Positions 53,357-62,621 are shown, numbered from the stretch's first letter. The stretch: DNA of 64,000 bases from Terriglobia bacterium (GCA_020073265.1 JAIQFN010000020.1:1-64000), one strand, 5' to 3'. Translations and numbers: made by a program. Notes: a model not told the origin generated them from the letters alone.

Positions 53357-54734
53357 CGAACTGGCCGCGATGATCGCGGAGATTCGCCAGCGCGTTCGAT
53401 CGCGGAACCCGAACGGCGCTGTGGTTCCAGACGCGCCCATCGCCGATCTCCTGCCGCTGATGCACGCCCGTGACGCCGCCGAGGGTAAGGTGGCCAGCAT
53501 CGGCACGGTGAATCCGCGCGCGCCGGGATTCGTGAATTCCGTGGTCCAGCGTGTGAAGCGGTTGGCGGCCCGCGCTCTGGACTGGCACGTGCGCGAGCAG
53601 GTGGAATTCAATCGCGCGGTGATCGCGTGCGTTCAGTCGACGCTCGAAGCGCTGAATGAGTGCAATCGCAACATCACGGCCGTGTCGGCGCGCATCTCTG
53701 GCGTCTCCGGCGAAATGCAGCAGTGTCTAGCTGAGGCACAGCAGCTCAAGGACATTCGCGTGCATTGGTCCGAATGGCGCGTCGCCTGGGAAAAGAAACT
53801 GGCGGAAACGGAAATCCAGTTCCTCAGAAGCGTCGCCGAGCTGCAGTCCTCGTTCCAGCACCGTGTCACCTTGATGGATGCCCACTATCGCGAACAGGTG
53901 AAGGCGCAGCACGCCGACTTCGAAGGGGCCTTGGCGCGCACCGCCGAAGAGACGCAGCACAGATTTTGGATGGAGCTGGACCGCGTTCGCGGACAATACG
54001 AAACCCTGATCCATAGTGAGCTGCGCCTGCTGCGGCAAAAAGTTTCGTTCGCCAGGACTGTGGTCCAGGTTGCCGAGAGCGCGCCAGCGGAATTCGCACA
54101 CATCGATTGGCTGAAATTCGCCGACCGCTTCCGCGGCTCGGAGTCCGACATCCGCCAGCGGCAGAGCATGTACGCGGCGCGATTCCGCGATCATTCGCCG
54201 GTCCTGGACATCGGTTGCGGCCGCGGCGAGATGCTGGACGTGTTCCGCGAAGCGGGCGTGCGCGCGCACGGCATCGATCTGAACGACGACTCGGTCGCGA
54301 TCTGTCTCAGCAGAGGACTGGATGCCGAGAAGGCCGATCTGTTCGGCTACTTGAACGCGCTGGCGGACTCATCGCTGGGCGGCGCGGTGTGCTGCCAGGT
54401 GGTGGAACACCTGCCACCCGAGCGCCTGCCGGAAATGATCCGGCTGTTGCACCGCAAGTTGCGGCCGGGCGCGCTGGTGGCCATCGAGACGCCCAACCCG
54501 GAGTGCCTGGCGATCTTCGCCACGCACTTCTACCTCGATCCTACGCACCGTCATCCCATTCCTCCCGCGCTGCTCAGCTTCTACCTCGAAGAGGCGGGGT
54601 TTGGGCGCATCGAAATCGAGCGGCTGTCTCCGGCCGCGGACAGCATGCCATCGATCGCCGAATTGCCGCCGGCGTTCCGCCAGGAGTTCTTCGGAAGCCT
54701 GGACTTCGCGGCTTTCGCTATCAAACTCGGCTAG
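53340..54734 (+). CDS. Class I SAM methyltransferase with long coiled coil
   Basis: 464-aa protein. Start taken at ATG 53340 (MDAKGDELAAM); an in-frame start at 53325 adds five residues. Residues 75-235 are a long helical coiled coil (SEWRVAWEKKLAETEIQF and neighbours), then a Rossmann methyltransferase: VLDIGCGRGEMLDVF, AHGIDLNDDSVAI, CCQVVEHLPPE and ETPNPECL. This layout resembles polysaccharide-terminating methyltransferases of O-antigen loci, where the coil sets chain length; that role is inference supported by the neighbouring glycosyltransferase remnant and LptD. Confidence 0.82.
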   Translation: MDAKGDELAAMIAEIRQRVRSRNPNGAVVPDAPIADLLPLMHARDAAEGKVASIGTVNPRAPGFVNSVVQRVKRLAARALDWHVREQVEFNRAVIACVQSTLEALNECNRNITAVSARISGVSGEMQQCLAEAQQLKDIRVHWSEWRVAWEKKLAETEIQFLRSVAELQSSFQHRVTLMDAHYREQVKAQHADFEGALARTAEETQHRFWMELDRVRGQYETLIHSELRLLRQKVSFARTVVQVAESAPAEFAHIDWLKFADRFRGSESDIRQRQSMYAARFRDHSPVLDIGCGRGEMLDVFREAGVRAHGIDLNDDSVAICLSRGLDAEKADLFGYLNALADSSLGGAVCCQVVEHLPPERLPEMIRLLHRKLRPGALVAIETPNPECLAIFATHFYLDPTHRHPIPPALLSFYLEEAGFGRIEIERLSPAADSMPSIAELPPAFRQEFFGSLDFAAFAIKLG

Positions 54735-55960
54735 AAGTTAGTTCTTCGTACATCCGGCATTGCCGGCGCGCGACCGCATCCCAGTCAAATTCTCGTTCCA
54801 CCGGCGTGAAAGGCAGGCGAGTCGCACTCCTCGACGACATCGGGCCGCTGGCTGGCGGGCAGCAAGTGAGTACCCGGATGCTTCACCAGCACAACTTCGC
54901 TGCAGATCTCCAGCAGTTCGACCGGCGTCTCCGGCGCATCTCCGGCGAACGCCACCAGCACCTGGTCAAATCGACGGCGGCGCGGCGCATCAGGTTGTAC
55001 ATCCGGACCGCGCCCCCGTGCGCCAGCGGGAAGGGCAGATACGGACTGACCACCAGCAGTACCGGCCGGTTTTGCGCCGCGCGTCCCGGCGCGATGACCA
55101 CCGCACCGCTTCCGAGCGCCAGGATTTCATCCTCCGGAATTGCCGGCTGTGCGCGCCGCTTGATCCAGAACGGATCTCGCCAGGCCGTCCCCAGGATGGC
55201 GGCCGCGGTGAGATTTGGTTCCTGCAGCGCGGCCGGATGATTCAGGCGCAGGATCGCTTCGCTCCACAAGCGACGGAAGACCCGAGGTTCCGCGATGGTG
55301 CGCGCAAGAAACCGGAGATAGTTCAGCTCCAGCGTCCGGTCCAGATATTCGCGCGAGAAGTAACGCGAGGTCGTGGCGCGATGCCGATGCTCAACCCGCG
55401 CACCCGAGACAAACACCGAAGGCCGGCCTCGCTGCCAACCGCGGAAGCCGAGATCCAGGTCTTCGACGTACGGCTGATAGGCTTCGCCCATAGCGTCGAG
55501 CGGGCCAGCCGCCACAGAAAAGTGTACGCGTCGCCGCCTGGGGAAAACTCCCATACCAGAAAGCTCTCCGCCCTCCACAGGAAGTGGCGGATCACCGTGC
55601 CGGCGGATCGCGGCCGCAGCATGAAGTGTCCGAGGTTCTCGTTGAATGGCAGAAAGTTCCGGGGTGAAATGAGAAAGCCGATCAGGCGCATCTGCCAATG
55701 CGGGATGCCCGGTGTAGAATCACCGCCGACAGGCGCACGTCCTTGTCGCGAAAATGCCAACGGAACAGCGCCAGGTTCTCAAAAAATCCGCGCGAGATGG
55801 GGAATGGAATCCAGCGTTGGTGCTCCGGCGGGAATTCAGCTACCACCACCAGAGGAAGCTCGGGAAAAAGCTTCTGCATGTATTGAATGGCGACGGAGAC
55901 CACGTCCTCGAACCCGGAGGCGAACAGCACCTTTACGGTTTCGCGCACCGCCGGGCTCAA
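54731..55960 (-). pseudogene. Decayed two-domain glycosyltransferase
   Basis: Fragments of one glycosyltransferase lie in sequence over three frames. 55960 to about 55715 encodes FASGFEDVVSVAIQY; from about 55715 the next frame continues PHWQMRLIGFLISPRNFLPF; from about 55500 a third gives a GT2 tail YVEDLDLGFRGWQRG and a GT4 start PYLPFPLAHGGAVRMYN; near 54965 the frame shifts again to FDQVLVAFAGDAPETP. It then jumps to a GT4 C-terminus, FTPVEREFDWDAVARRQ, ending at TAG 54731-54733. At least three frameshifts plus loss of most of the GT4 domain mean it cannot make an intact enzyme. The stop overlaps the methyltransferase stop. Confidence 0.82.
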
Positions 55961-57045
55961 ATGAGGGCTTGCCAGCCAGCTTCGAGCGCGTTGTTCTGGC
56001 GGTCACTCCACATCGCCAGCGCCTGCGTCGCAAACGCGGTGGACACCGGATTCACGAACGGCATCGATTGGCCGGCCTTGCGTCCGAATCCAAATCCGCC
56101 GGCGATCCGCGGGTCTTCCGACTCGAGCTGAAACGCCGCGGCGCCACGGGCTTCCTCGGCGGCGGCCGCACAATTCAGTGGAATGGCTCCCATACTTTCA
56201 CCGTACAGCCGGGCCCGCAGCACCTGCGCGTAAACATCGCAACGAACGAACTGGGGATCGATCTCGCGCAGGTACGCGGCGGCACGCTCCACTCCGGCGC
56301 GGTAAACCGCTACGTACTCGGGCCGATCCAGGACCGGAAGCAGCCCCTCCAGGAAATAAACATAGGGGTGCAGCCGATCCATCACCTTCTCGCAGTCGGT
56401 TTCTCCGGGAAGATAGTCGCGCTGGCTCCGCATAGCCGCTTCGACGGTGGATTCATAGGCGCGCAAGAATTCCGTCTGGCCAGTGCTCTCGAACAGATCG
56501 TACCAGGCCAGCGCAGCTTTCAGTTGATAACAGCCGGGGCTGGCCGACCAGCGAGGCTGATACTGGAGCGGGCGCTTGTCCGGCAGCGCGAGGATAGGAT
56601 GGATGGCGCCGGGTGCGCCGAAGTCCGCCAGCATCGCACGGCCGGCCGCCGCGGCGGTGTCCAGGAACTCGCCTTCGCTCGTGGCTCGCCATGCGGACAA
56701 CAACCCGCGGACGATAATTCCGCTATCGAAGAAATAGGCGAAAGCGCCGGTGCCGTCGCCGTTAACCGTGTGCTCGAACGGAAACGTCCGCAGGACAGGA
56801 TCCCAGGCACAGCGCGTCAGGAACCGCGCGGCCCGCAGAGCCGCATCCAGGTATTCCGGCTGGCCCGTTCGCTGGTGCAGAAACAGCAGCGCGCTCACCG
56901 CGTACCCGGTGATCTCGGTTGAGACATTCGCGTTGCAACCAAGATCCGAGCGATAATACCGCGCCACGCCGCCGTGCGTCGCTTGAATCCCGGAGTGCAG
57001 AAACCAGCGGCCAGCCGCGTCGATCAAGTTGTGCGTGTTTGACAA
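55957..57045 (-). CDS. Predicted alpha/alpha-toroid protein of glycan metabolism
   Basis: 362-aa protein with repeated helical hairpins typical of six-hairpin glycosidases and epimerases: STEITGYAVSALLFLHQ, DSGIIVRGLLSAWRA, GCYQLKAALAWYDLFE, HPYVYFLEGLLPVLD and FVNPVSTAFATQALAMW. No catalytic residues can be named. TTG start. Its stop overlaps the first codon of the adjacent glycosyltransferase remnant, so both were once co-transcribed in a cell-surface polysaccharide operon. Confidence 0.7.
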   Translation of the reverse strand: MSNTHNLIDAAGRWFLHSGIQATHGGVARYYRSDLGCNANVSTEITGYAVSALLFLHQRTGQPEYLDAALRAARFLTRCAWDPVLRTFPFEHTVNGDGTGAFAYFFDSGIIVRGLLSAWRATSEGEFLDTAAAAGRAMLADFGAPGAIHPILALPDKRPLQYQPRWSASPGCYQLKAALAWYDLFESTGQTEFLRAYESTVEAAMRSQRDYLPGETDCEKVMDRLHPYVYFLEGLLPVLDRPEYVAVYRAGVERAAAYLREIDPQFVRCDVYAQVLRARLYGESMGAIPLNCAAAAEEARGAAAFQLESEDPRIAGGFGFGRKAGQSMPFVNPVSTAFATQALAMWSDRQNNALEAGWQALI

Positions 57046-57112
57046 CCCAGTCCCCGAAGAAAATAGTGGAGTAACTTATTGTAACATTCGAGGTGGCGCA
57101 GACCGCCGCCGG

Positions 57113-59434
57113 CTAGAAGATTCGTTCCTGCTTTCGCAGCGTCCCGAACGATCCTACATTGGCCACGGCGAACGCTACCCGGTACTGCGTATCATCGCGA
57201 CTGCCGACATTGAAGCGCCCGTATTCGACGCTGATCCCGCAGCAATCCGTGTTGTAGCTGATCTGCGTGGTAGCGAACACCAGAATGGCCTTCTTGTAGT
57301 CGTAGTAGAGACTCATCGCCGCGTTCCAGCCCCTGCGATTCTGGTTGCCGTATCCTATCAGCCCGTGCACCTGGTTGGAATTCGGCGCCACCACCGGATC
57401 GGTGCGCACTTGATTGTGACCAGCCGAAATAAAGTACTTGGAGAAACGCAAATCCACATTGAACGCGCTGTTGCTGACCTGTCCCAGCAGCGGATCATAA
57501 TCCAGTCTCCACTCGAAGCCCACTCGATGCTGAAAGCGCAGCGAAGAGACTATCGGCGAGTAGTGGCGGGGCCCGTTCAGAAATGCAAAACCATCCAACT
57601 CCTCCGAGCTGGCCACCACATTGCGCTGACCCGGGACTACCGCGCCTCCAAAGGTGGGATCGAAATAGCGGCTCTGGGAGACCTCCCAGGTGAGCACTTC
57701 GTTCACGTTGCCGTCCTTGTTCTTGACCAACAGCCGGTTGGCGATCGACAGCGTCACCTGGTTGGTATTCGACATGATGTCGGTCTCATCGAAACGAATG
57801 ATGCGGTTGAAATTGTCGATGCCGTCCACCAGCGCGTATTCCACGCGCGGCTCGATCACGTGCTTCACCTTCTCGCCGCCCAGCCATTTCGGCGACTTGT
57901 AGATCCGCTCCAGGGCCGGCGGCAGCAGCTCCAGTCGAACTTCGCGGGCGCTGCGCAGAATGTCGGCGCCTTGCAGCTGCCCGTTCACCACGCTGGACCC
58001 GTATTCGGTCTCCCGCACCGCGAAGCTGGCCGCCAGACTGAAACCCGCCCAGTGCAGCGCGGACGTCAGATGTGGATATAGATCCACGCGATTGACGAAC
58101 TGCCGCGATTGAAAGGTGGGCTGCGTGCGATCGAAGAAGCCGGCGCTGCTGTCGAAGGAGAAATAAATCGGCAGCGGACCTCCTACAATCTGGCGGTCGC
58201 GGCTCAGGAAATCGACTTCCGGAAGTTTCCGGATCACGATCTTGTCGTCCGGGGTCACGGACTGAAACTGCTCATCGCGGTCGGCCACGACATCGAATCC
58301 GAAACTGGACCAGTGCTTGGTCACGTATCCCACCGAGTGAGACTCCGAAGAAATGGCCTCGCGGAAGGACTGCGAGAACGTCTGCCGGAACAGGAAGGAG
58401 CTCAGATAATTGAGTTGCGCCCGCGCTTCCCAGCCGTCGCCCAGGTCCGACTTGCCGTCGAAAGTCAACTGCACTCCACCTTGCTTCTGCACTTGCCCAC
58501 CGCCAATCGGAACTCCGCGATCGTTCACTCCGTACAAGCTGAAGTTGAAATCCGTGCCGGGAGTCACTTTGCCGCGGAAGTCGTAGGTGTGCGCGAACCC
58601 GCGCGAGGTGAAGTACTGAATCCGATAGAACGTGTCGTAGCTGCGGTTGATGGCCCAATAGTAAGCCAGGCCCAGCATCCCGCCGTACAGCGAGCTGCGG
58701 CCGATATTCGGCGTCATAAAGCCGCTCTGCCGCGGTACCTTTTTCAGCGACTTGTAATAAGCCGGCGTGTACAGCAGCGGCAGCCCTTTGATGTGAAACA
58801 CGGTGTGATAGGCAATGGCGCGATTGCCCGGAATGATGTCGAACTTGGGACCCGTCAGCCGCCACCACGGCTTGGGAACTTTGCAGTCGGTGACGAACCC
58901 TTCGTGCACGACGTAGCGGTCCTCCTTCCGCTCGGCCCACTTGCCTTCGAAATAAAATGGATTGCTGCTGGTAAGCAGGCCCGGGCGCGCCACGATCTTG
59001 GACGGCGAAGTCCCATTGACATCGTAGAAAATTCCCGTCTCGGTGTTGACGTTGTACTTGCCGTGATCGCAGTTCAGCTTGGTGCCGTCCGCGAAATTCT
59101 GGTAGCGGACATGCCCGCGGACCTCCGCTTCGCCTGTGTCCTGGTCGTAGTCAGCCTCGTCGGCTTCCAGCTTCTTGTCGAAGGTCTCGATCTTTACATT
59201 GCCCCGCAGGTGGCGCAGCGGCCCGTCCGCCTCCTGGCTCTCCGCGGTCGTAACAACGTCATTCGGTCCGGGGGCGTCCGGCCGCTGCAGTCGCACGCGT
59301 TGCTCCGGATTGGCTGCGTTGGCCTGACTGCTGGCCGGCGGCGGCGGGATGAAGGCCGGCGGGCTGGTCTGCGAAAATCCCGGCCGGGTTGCCAGACAGC
59401 ACGTAACCAGGCAGAAACCCAGCCAGCGGCCCAA
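57113..59434 (-). CDS. lptD: LPS-assembly outer-membrane protein LptD
   Basis: About 773 aa from TTG 59434, which yields a signal peptide (GRWLGFCLVTCCLATRPGFSQ). An OstA/LptA-like N-terminal domain follows (HLRGNVKIETFDKKLEADEADYD, GEAEVRGHVRYQ split), then a long beta-barrel with LPLLYTPAYYKSLKKVP, GFMTPNIGRSSLYG and aromatic strand ends. It inserts lipopolysaccharide in the outer leaflet. The frame is open upstream to 60049 without convincing coding. An ATG at 59450 in another frame gives MSRTLFGPLAGF, so the 5' end may contain a frameshift. Confidence 0.88.
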   Translation of the reverse strand: MGRWLGFCLVTCCLATRPGFSQTSPPAFIPPPPASSQANAANPEQRVRLQRPDAPGPNDVVTTAESQEADGPLRHLRGNVKIETFDKKLEADEADYDQDTGEAEVRGHVRYQNFADGTKLNCDHGKYNVNTETGIFYDVNGTSPSKIVARPGLLTSSNPFYFEGKWAERKEDRYVVHEGFVTDCKVPKPWWRLTGPKFDIIPGNRAIAYHTVFHIKGLPLLYTPAYYKSLKKVPRQSGFMTPNIGRSSLYGGMLGLAYYWAINRSYDTFYRIQYFTSRGFAHTYDFRGKVTPGTDFNFSLYGVNDRGVPIGGGQVQKQGGVQLTFDGKSDLGDGWEARAQLNYLSSFLFRQTFSQSFREAISSESHSVGYVTKHWSSFGFDVVADRDEQFQSVTPDDKIVIRKLPEVDFLSRDRQIVGGPLPIYFSFDSSAGFFDRTQPTFQSRQFVNRVDLYPHLTSALHWAGFSLAASFAVRETEYGSSVVNGQLQGADILRSAREVRLELLPPALERIYKSPKWLGGEKVKHVIEPRVEYALVDGIDNFNRIIRFDETDIMSNTNQVTLSIANRLLVKNKDGNVNEVLTWEVSQSRYFDPTFGGAVVPGQRNVVASSEELDGFAFLNGPRHYSPIVSSLRFQHRVGFEWRLDYDPLLGQVSNSAFNVDLRFSKYFISAGHNQVRTDPVVAPNSNQVHGLIGYGNQNRRGWNAAMSLYYDYKKAILVFATTQISYNTDCCGISVEYGRFNVGSRDDTQYRVAFAVANVGSFGTLRKQERIF

Positions 59435-59617
59435 ATAAAGTTCGTGACATTTTAGGGCAAATATGTTACGAAGGAAGATACCCGCTGTTACGGGCAACTC
59501 CGGGAAAGGTCGGCCTGGGGAAGCGAGAAGTGAAGGCCTCAACCGAAAACCGTAGCACGGCATTGGAACCGGCTGCAAGCGGACAGAATGGATGAAAGGT
59601 CTCAAGGACGACATCTG

Positions 59618-60433
59618 ATGGAGTGCCGATACTGCCAGGCATCGAATAGCGAAGACGAACATCGCTGCCGCCGTTGCGGGCGGCGCTTGCGCATGACGCC
59701 GGTCTACGTGGCCACCGCGGCCGCGCCGGCACTGCGGCCGGAAAGCCAGCCTGTCGCGGCACTGCGACCTGCAATCGCCGACCCCGCGCCGGCCCGCACT
59801 CTGAAGCCGATCACCTATCAGCCTTCGCTGTTCACTTCGCGCGAGCTTCCGCGAGTGGTGCCGTTTGAGACCATCGCGCCGGGTTCCATCGAAGCGCCTC
59901 CCCGCAAAGTCTCTCCGTCGCTTCCGCGCCAGCGTCCTCGCAAAGTTGTGGCCGGCCAGCAGAGCCTGGAGTTCTCGCCGAACGTGCGGTCCCCGCGCGC
60001 GCCGGAGGGGGCTATCTATTGCGACGCCCCGGTCGCCATTCCCACGCATCGCGCGCTGGCGGCCGCATTGGATGGCAGCATCATTTTGATATCACTGGCG
60101 CTGTTCACCATCACATTTCGCCTGTTCGGCGGACAGGTGATCCTCAACGCCAAAACCGCTCCGCTGTTCCTGGCGGTGGTCGGCGCTCTGGTGGTCTGCT
60201 ATCGGCTCTTGTGGTGCTTCGCGGAAGAGGATTCGCCCGGCATGCGCTGGTCCCATCTGATGCTGATCAACTTCGACGGACAAGCACCCAACCGGCAACA
60301 GCGCATCTCACGCGCCGCCTCGGGATTCCTGAGCCTGGCCGCCGGCGGACTCGGTCTGCTGTGGGCCATCGCGGACGAAGAAACCCTAACCTGGCACGAT
60401 CACATTTCGAAAACGTTCCCCACGCCGCGTTAA
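59618..60433 (+). CDS. RDD-family membrane protein with N-terminal zinc ribbon
   Basis: 271-aa protein starting at ATG 59618 (an in-frame ATG at 59588 is possible). N-terminal zinc ribbon CRYCQAS and CRRCGRR, a long Pro/Arg/Ala-rich linker (about 25-140), then an RDD domain: ALAAALDGSIILISLALFTI, FLAVVGALVVCYRLLWC, SPGMRWSHLMLINFDG and a terminal helix with WHDHISKT. Substrate or partner unknown. Divergent from lptD. Confidence 0.82.
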   Translation: MECRYCQASNSEDEHRCRRCGRRLRMTPVYVATAAAPALRPESQPVAALRPAIADPAPARTLKPITYQPSLFTSRELPRVVPFETIAPGSIEAPPRKVSPSLPRQRPRKVVAGQQSLEFSPNVRSPRAPEGAIYCDAPVAIPTHRALAAALDGSIILISLALFTITFRLFGGQVILNAKTAPLFLAVVGALVVCYRLLWCFAEEDSPGMRWSHLMLINFDGQAPNRQQRISRAASGFLSLAAGGLGLLWAIADEETLTWHDHISKTFPTPR

Positions 60434-60446
60434 GCCGGCGGTCGAT

Positions 60447-60920
60447 TCACTGCTTTTCGAATACAAGCTTCTGATCGAACTCGCCGACCGCTCCCGCAAC
60501 GATATGCGCGTTCTGGGTTAGCGTTTTCCCGTCGTCGGACATCAGCCAGGTGGCTTTCACGGCAAGATCGATGTCCTGAACGCTGAGCTTGGTGCCCACC
60601 ACCAGGCTGCCGCCGTCCCAGCTTGCGGTGTTCTTTACTTCCATTTCAGCCACGTGGTTGGTTACTTCCTTGCCGTCCGTGGTCATGTTCAGAGTGTACT
60701 CCTGCTTGCCCTGAGCGCCATCGTCGGTCGTGTGCACCTTCAAGCTCGGGTCGCTGTGTTCGATGACGTCGGTGCGGCTGTTGGATGGAGGCGCGACACC
60801 GAAGTCCGATTTCTCGACATTCAGCTTCCAGGTGCCGCTGTAGTTCGGTTTACTCTGGGCAGCCAGCGAGGCCGCAAGCGCGCCTAGAGCGATAGTCGCA
60901 ACGATTGCCTTACGAAACAT
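60447..60920 (-). CDS. Exported lipocalin-like hypothetical protein
   Basis: 157-aa secreted protein. Signal peptide MFRKAIVATIALGALAASLAAQ, then PNYSGTWKLNVEKSDFG, a common opening of small acidobacterial exported proteins, and alternating strands (KQEYTLNMTTDGKEV, ATWLMSDDGKTLTQNAHI) like a small beta-barrel. Ligand unknown. Converges with the RDD gene. Confidence 0.77.
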   Translation of the reverse strand: MFRKAIVATIALGALAASLAAQSKPNYSGTWKLNVEKSDFGVAPPSNSRTDVIEHSDPSLKVHTTDDGAQGKQEYTLNMTTDGKEVTNHVAEMEVKNTASWDGGSLVVGTKLSVQDIDLAVKATWLMSDDGKTLTQNAHIVAGAVGEFDQKLVFEKQ

Positions 60921-61004
60921 GATCTTCTCCCTGTGGTCGTAGCCCGCAAAGGGCGGATTGATCCGATAAGAACGAGCTTAACACGGACCAACCAGCATAC
61001 GAGC

Positions 61005-61328
61005 TCAGTTGCCGGCAGGTTCCACAATTGCGGACATCGATCCTTTGGACTGCGGCATGCGCCAGTCGGCTCCGTAAGCGTGGATCTGGTCCCGGCCGAA
61101 TTCGGCCTGCGCCAGCTCGCAAGTCAGCACCAGGGTACGGCCGGTGCTGTCGACCTCCACTGCGTGGCTAAAGGCGTCGGCTTCCGAAAACGCGAACAGT
61201 TTCTGCAGCATTTCCACCACGTATTCGTAGGTGTGCTCGTCGTCATCCAGCAGGACGACGTTGTACAGCGGCGTAAGCTGGTCCTGCTTTTCCTCTCGGA
61301 CGCCAGGTGTTTCGGTAACGCTAGGCAT
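61005..61328 (-). CDS. clpS: ATP-dependent Clp protease adaptor ClpS
   Basis: 107-aa N-end-rule adaptor for ClpA/ClpC. PLYNVVLLDDDEHTYEYVVEML contains the substrate-binding Asp-Asp-Asp segment and hydrophobic pocket residues, and the C-terminal half has EVDSTGRTLVLTC and AELAQ-like ELAQAEF. Lies 99 bases from and divergent to the tmRNA gene. clpA is not adjacent. Confidence 0.93.
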   Translation of the reverse strand: MPSVTETPGVREEKQDQLTPLYNVVLLDDDEHTYEYVVEMLQKLFAFSEADAFSHAVEVDSTGRTLVLTCELAQAEFGRDQIHAYGADWRMPQSKGSMSAIVEPAGN

Positions 61329-61427
61329 CTGTGATTATTCATGATAGCGGTGAATCACGGACCGGGGTGCTATCATCAAATCAAGAAAGCGCACCAGCCG
61401 CCCTCGCGGCAATTGTGCGCGACGAAA

Positions 61428-61780
61428 GGGGGCGCAACGGATTCGACGGGATCGAATCGTGGTGGAAAGGCGTGCCGGGTTCCGAGCTCCCGTAAAACGA
61501 TCGGAAAACCATAACTGCCAATCAGCAGTTTGCATACGCTGCCTAATTAATTAGGTAGCCGCTCCGGGTGCCGGGCCTCGACGGCATTCAAGGAGCGTCA
61601 TTTTCGAGGATTGGGCCGCAGGCTTCTGCTCGGAGCCGAGGGCTGACGACAATCGGGCTAAGCCGCCGTTTTCTTGCCGGCTCTAATGCGGCGGCCGACA
61701 ACTACCGAACCGGAAACGCACGTAGTTCTTTTCATTGCGGGCTTTCTCGGACGCGGGTTCAACTCCCGCCGCCTCCACCA
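61428..61780 (+). ncRNA. ssrA: Transfer-messenger RNA
   Basis: The 5' end GGGGGCGCAACGGATTCGAC and 3' end GCGGGTTCAACTCCCGCC plus GCCTCCACCA are the conserved tmRNA termini; GGGGGCG pairs with CGCCTCC to form the tRNA-like acceptor. A tag frame at 61517-61546 reads ANQQFAYAA then TAA, backed by a second in-register stop region (taattaattag). It rescues stalled ribosomes and tags products for Clp proteases. Length 353 nt is normal. Confidence 0.96.
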
Positions 61781-61800
61781 GCTTAATCGCCAGCCTATCT

Positions 61801-62250
61801 TCAACCCTCGGGGTTGCGCTTCCGGTCAACCCAGTTCTTCAACGGCAGCAGCGCGCGCAGAGTCAGGAGATTCAGCGCGGCCAATACGATCGCGATTCCG
61901 TAGTGATCCATCGCCACCGAAGCTCCAATCACGCCGGCATTCCAAACGCTGGCGGCGGTCGCGGTTCCCTTCACCGTCGCGCCTTCCTTCAGAATCGCCC
62001 CGCCGCCGACGAATCCGATTCCCGTGATCAGTCCCTGCAGCACCCGCGATTGCGCAGCGATGTCAGGCTGCGGGCCAAGGATCAGCAGATAGCCGCAACT
62101 CGCCATCCCGACGATGGGAAACGTGCGTACGCCGGTGCTGTGCGCCTCGCGCTCTCGGTCCCAGCCGATCACGGCTGTCAGAAGATAGGCGATCGCTACT
62201 TGCCCAAAACTCTTCCCGATCTCGTGCCAGTTGCCGAGTGTGTCTAGCAT
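61801..62250 (-). CDS. MgtC/SapB-family membrane protein
   Basis: 149-aa inner-membrane protein. The MgtC signature is clear: YLLTAVIGWDREREAHSTGVRTFPIVGMASC, split by the Arg-Glu cluster, then GLITGIGFVGGGAILKEGATVKG and TAASVWNAGVIGASVAM. It is the short form lacking the C-terminal ACT-like domain of MgtC. Family roles include magnesium limitation and modulation of ATP synthase. Start overlaps the zinc-ribbon gene by 7 bases. Confidence 0.9.
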   Translation of the reverse strand: MLDTLGNWHEIGKSFGQVAIAYLLTAVIGWDREREAHSTGVRTFPIVGMASCGYLLILGPQPDIAAQSRVLQGLITGIGFVGGGAILKEGATVKGTATAASVWNAGVIGASVAMDHYGIAIVLAALNLLTLRALLPLKNWVDRKRNPEG

Positions 62251-62522
62251 TGCTCATACCAATCTGAGTGTGGCGACCATTGCCCGCACTCCAGACATTG
62301 CGTCGAAGTCCATTGATGGACGCAGCCCGGACACACTCCGCCCGTGTCGAACGTATTCCAGGCGTGGCCGCAGCGGCAACTCCACCGGTCGTGATTCGCG
62401 GGCGACCAGCCGCACCGCGGACAACGGATGCGCGGGCCGGAGGGACCCAGACGTTCTTCATCCCGCACCCCCGGATCCAAAACCGTGGACGCCCGGCCCG
62501 TTCTGCTCAAAAGCGTCTTCAT
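62244..62522 (-). CDS. Small zinc-ribbon protein
   Basis: 92-aa protein with four Cys pairs: CPRCGW, CRCGHAW, CPGCVHQW and CLECGQW, ending WSPHSDWYEQC. Two zinc-binding ribbons are likely. The segment WNTFDTGGVCP looks like a conserved family block. No catalytic motif. It overlaps the mgtC start by 7 bases, suggesting coupled translation. The first 30 residues are weakly constrained, so the true start may be downstream. Confidence 0.75.
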   Translation of the reverse strand: MKTLLSRTGRASTVLDPGVRDEERLGPSGPRIRCPRCGWSPANHDRWSCRCGHAWNTFDTGGVCPGCVHQWTSTQCLECGQWSPHSDWYEQC

Positions 62523-62621
62523 CCCTAATCATTATGGCTGCACCGCAGGCCGGAAGCTCGGCCCTGGAGAACAGCGGCCAAGAATTAACAGAAATGCGAC
62601 CATAGCTTTGAGCTTCGATTT

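Noticed and set aside
59435-60049. Upstream extension of the lptD frame
   Set aside because: It lies antisense to the RDD-protein gene, lacks a signal peptide at its own start and looks non-coding.
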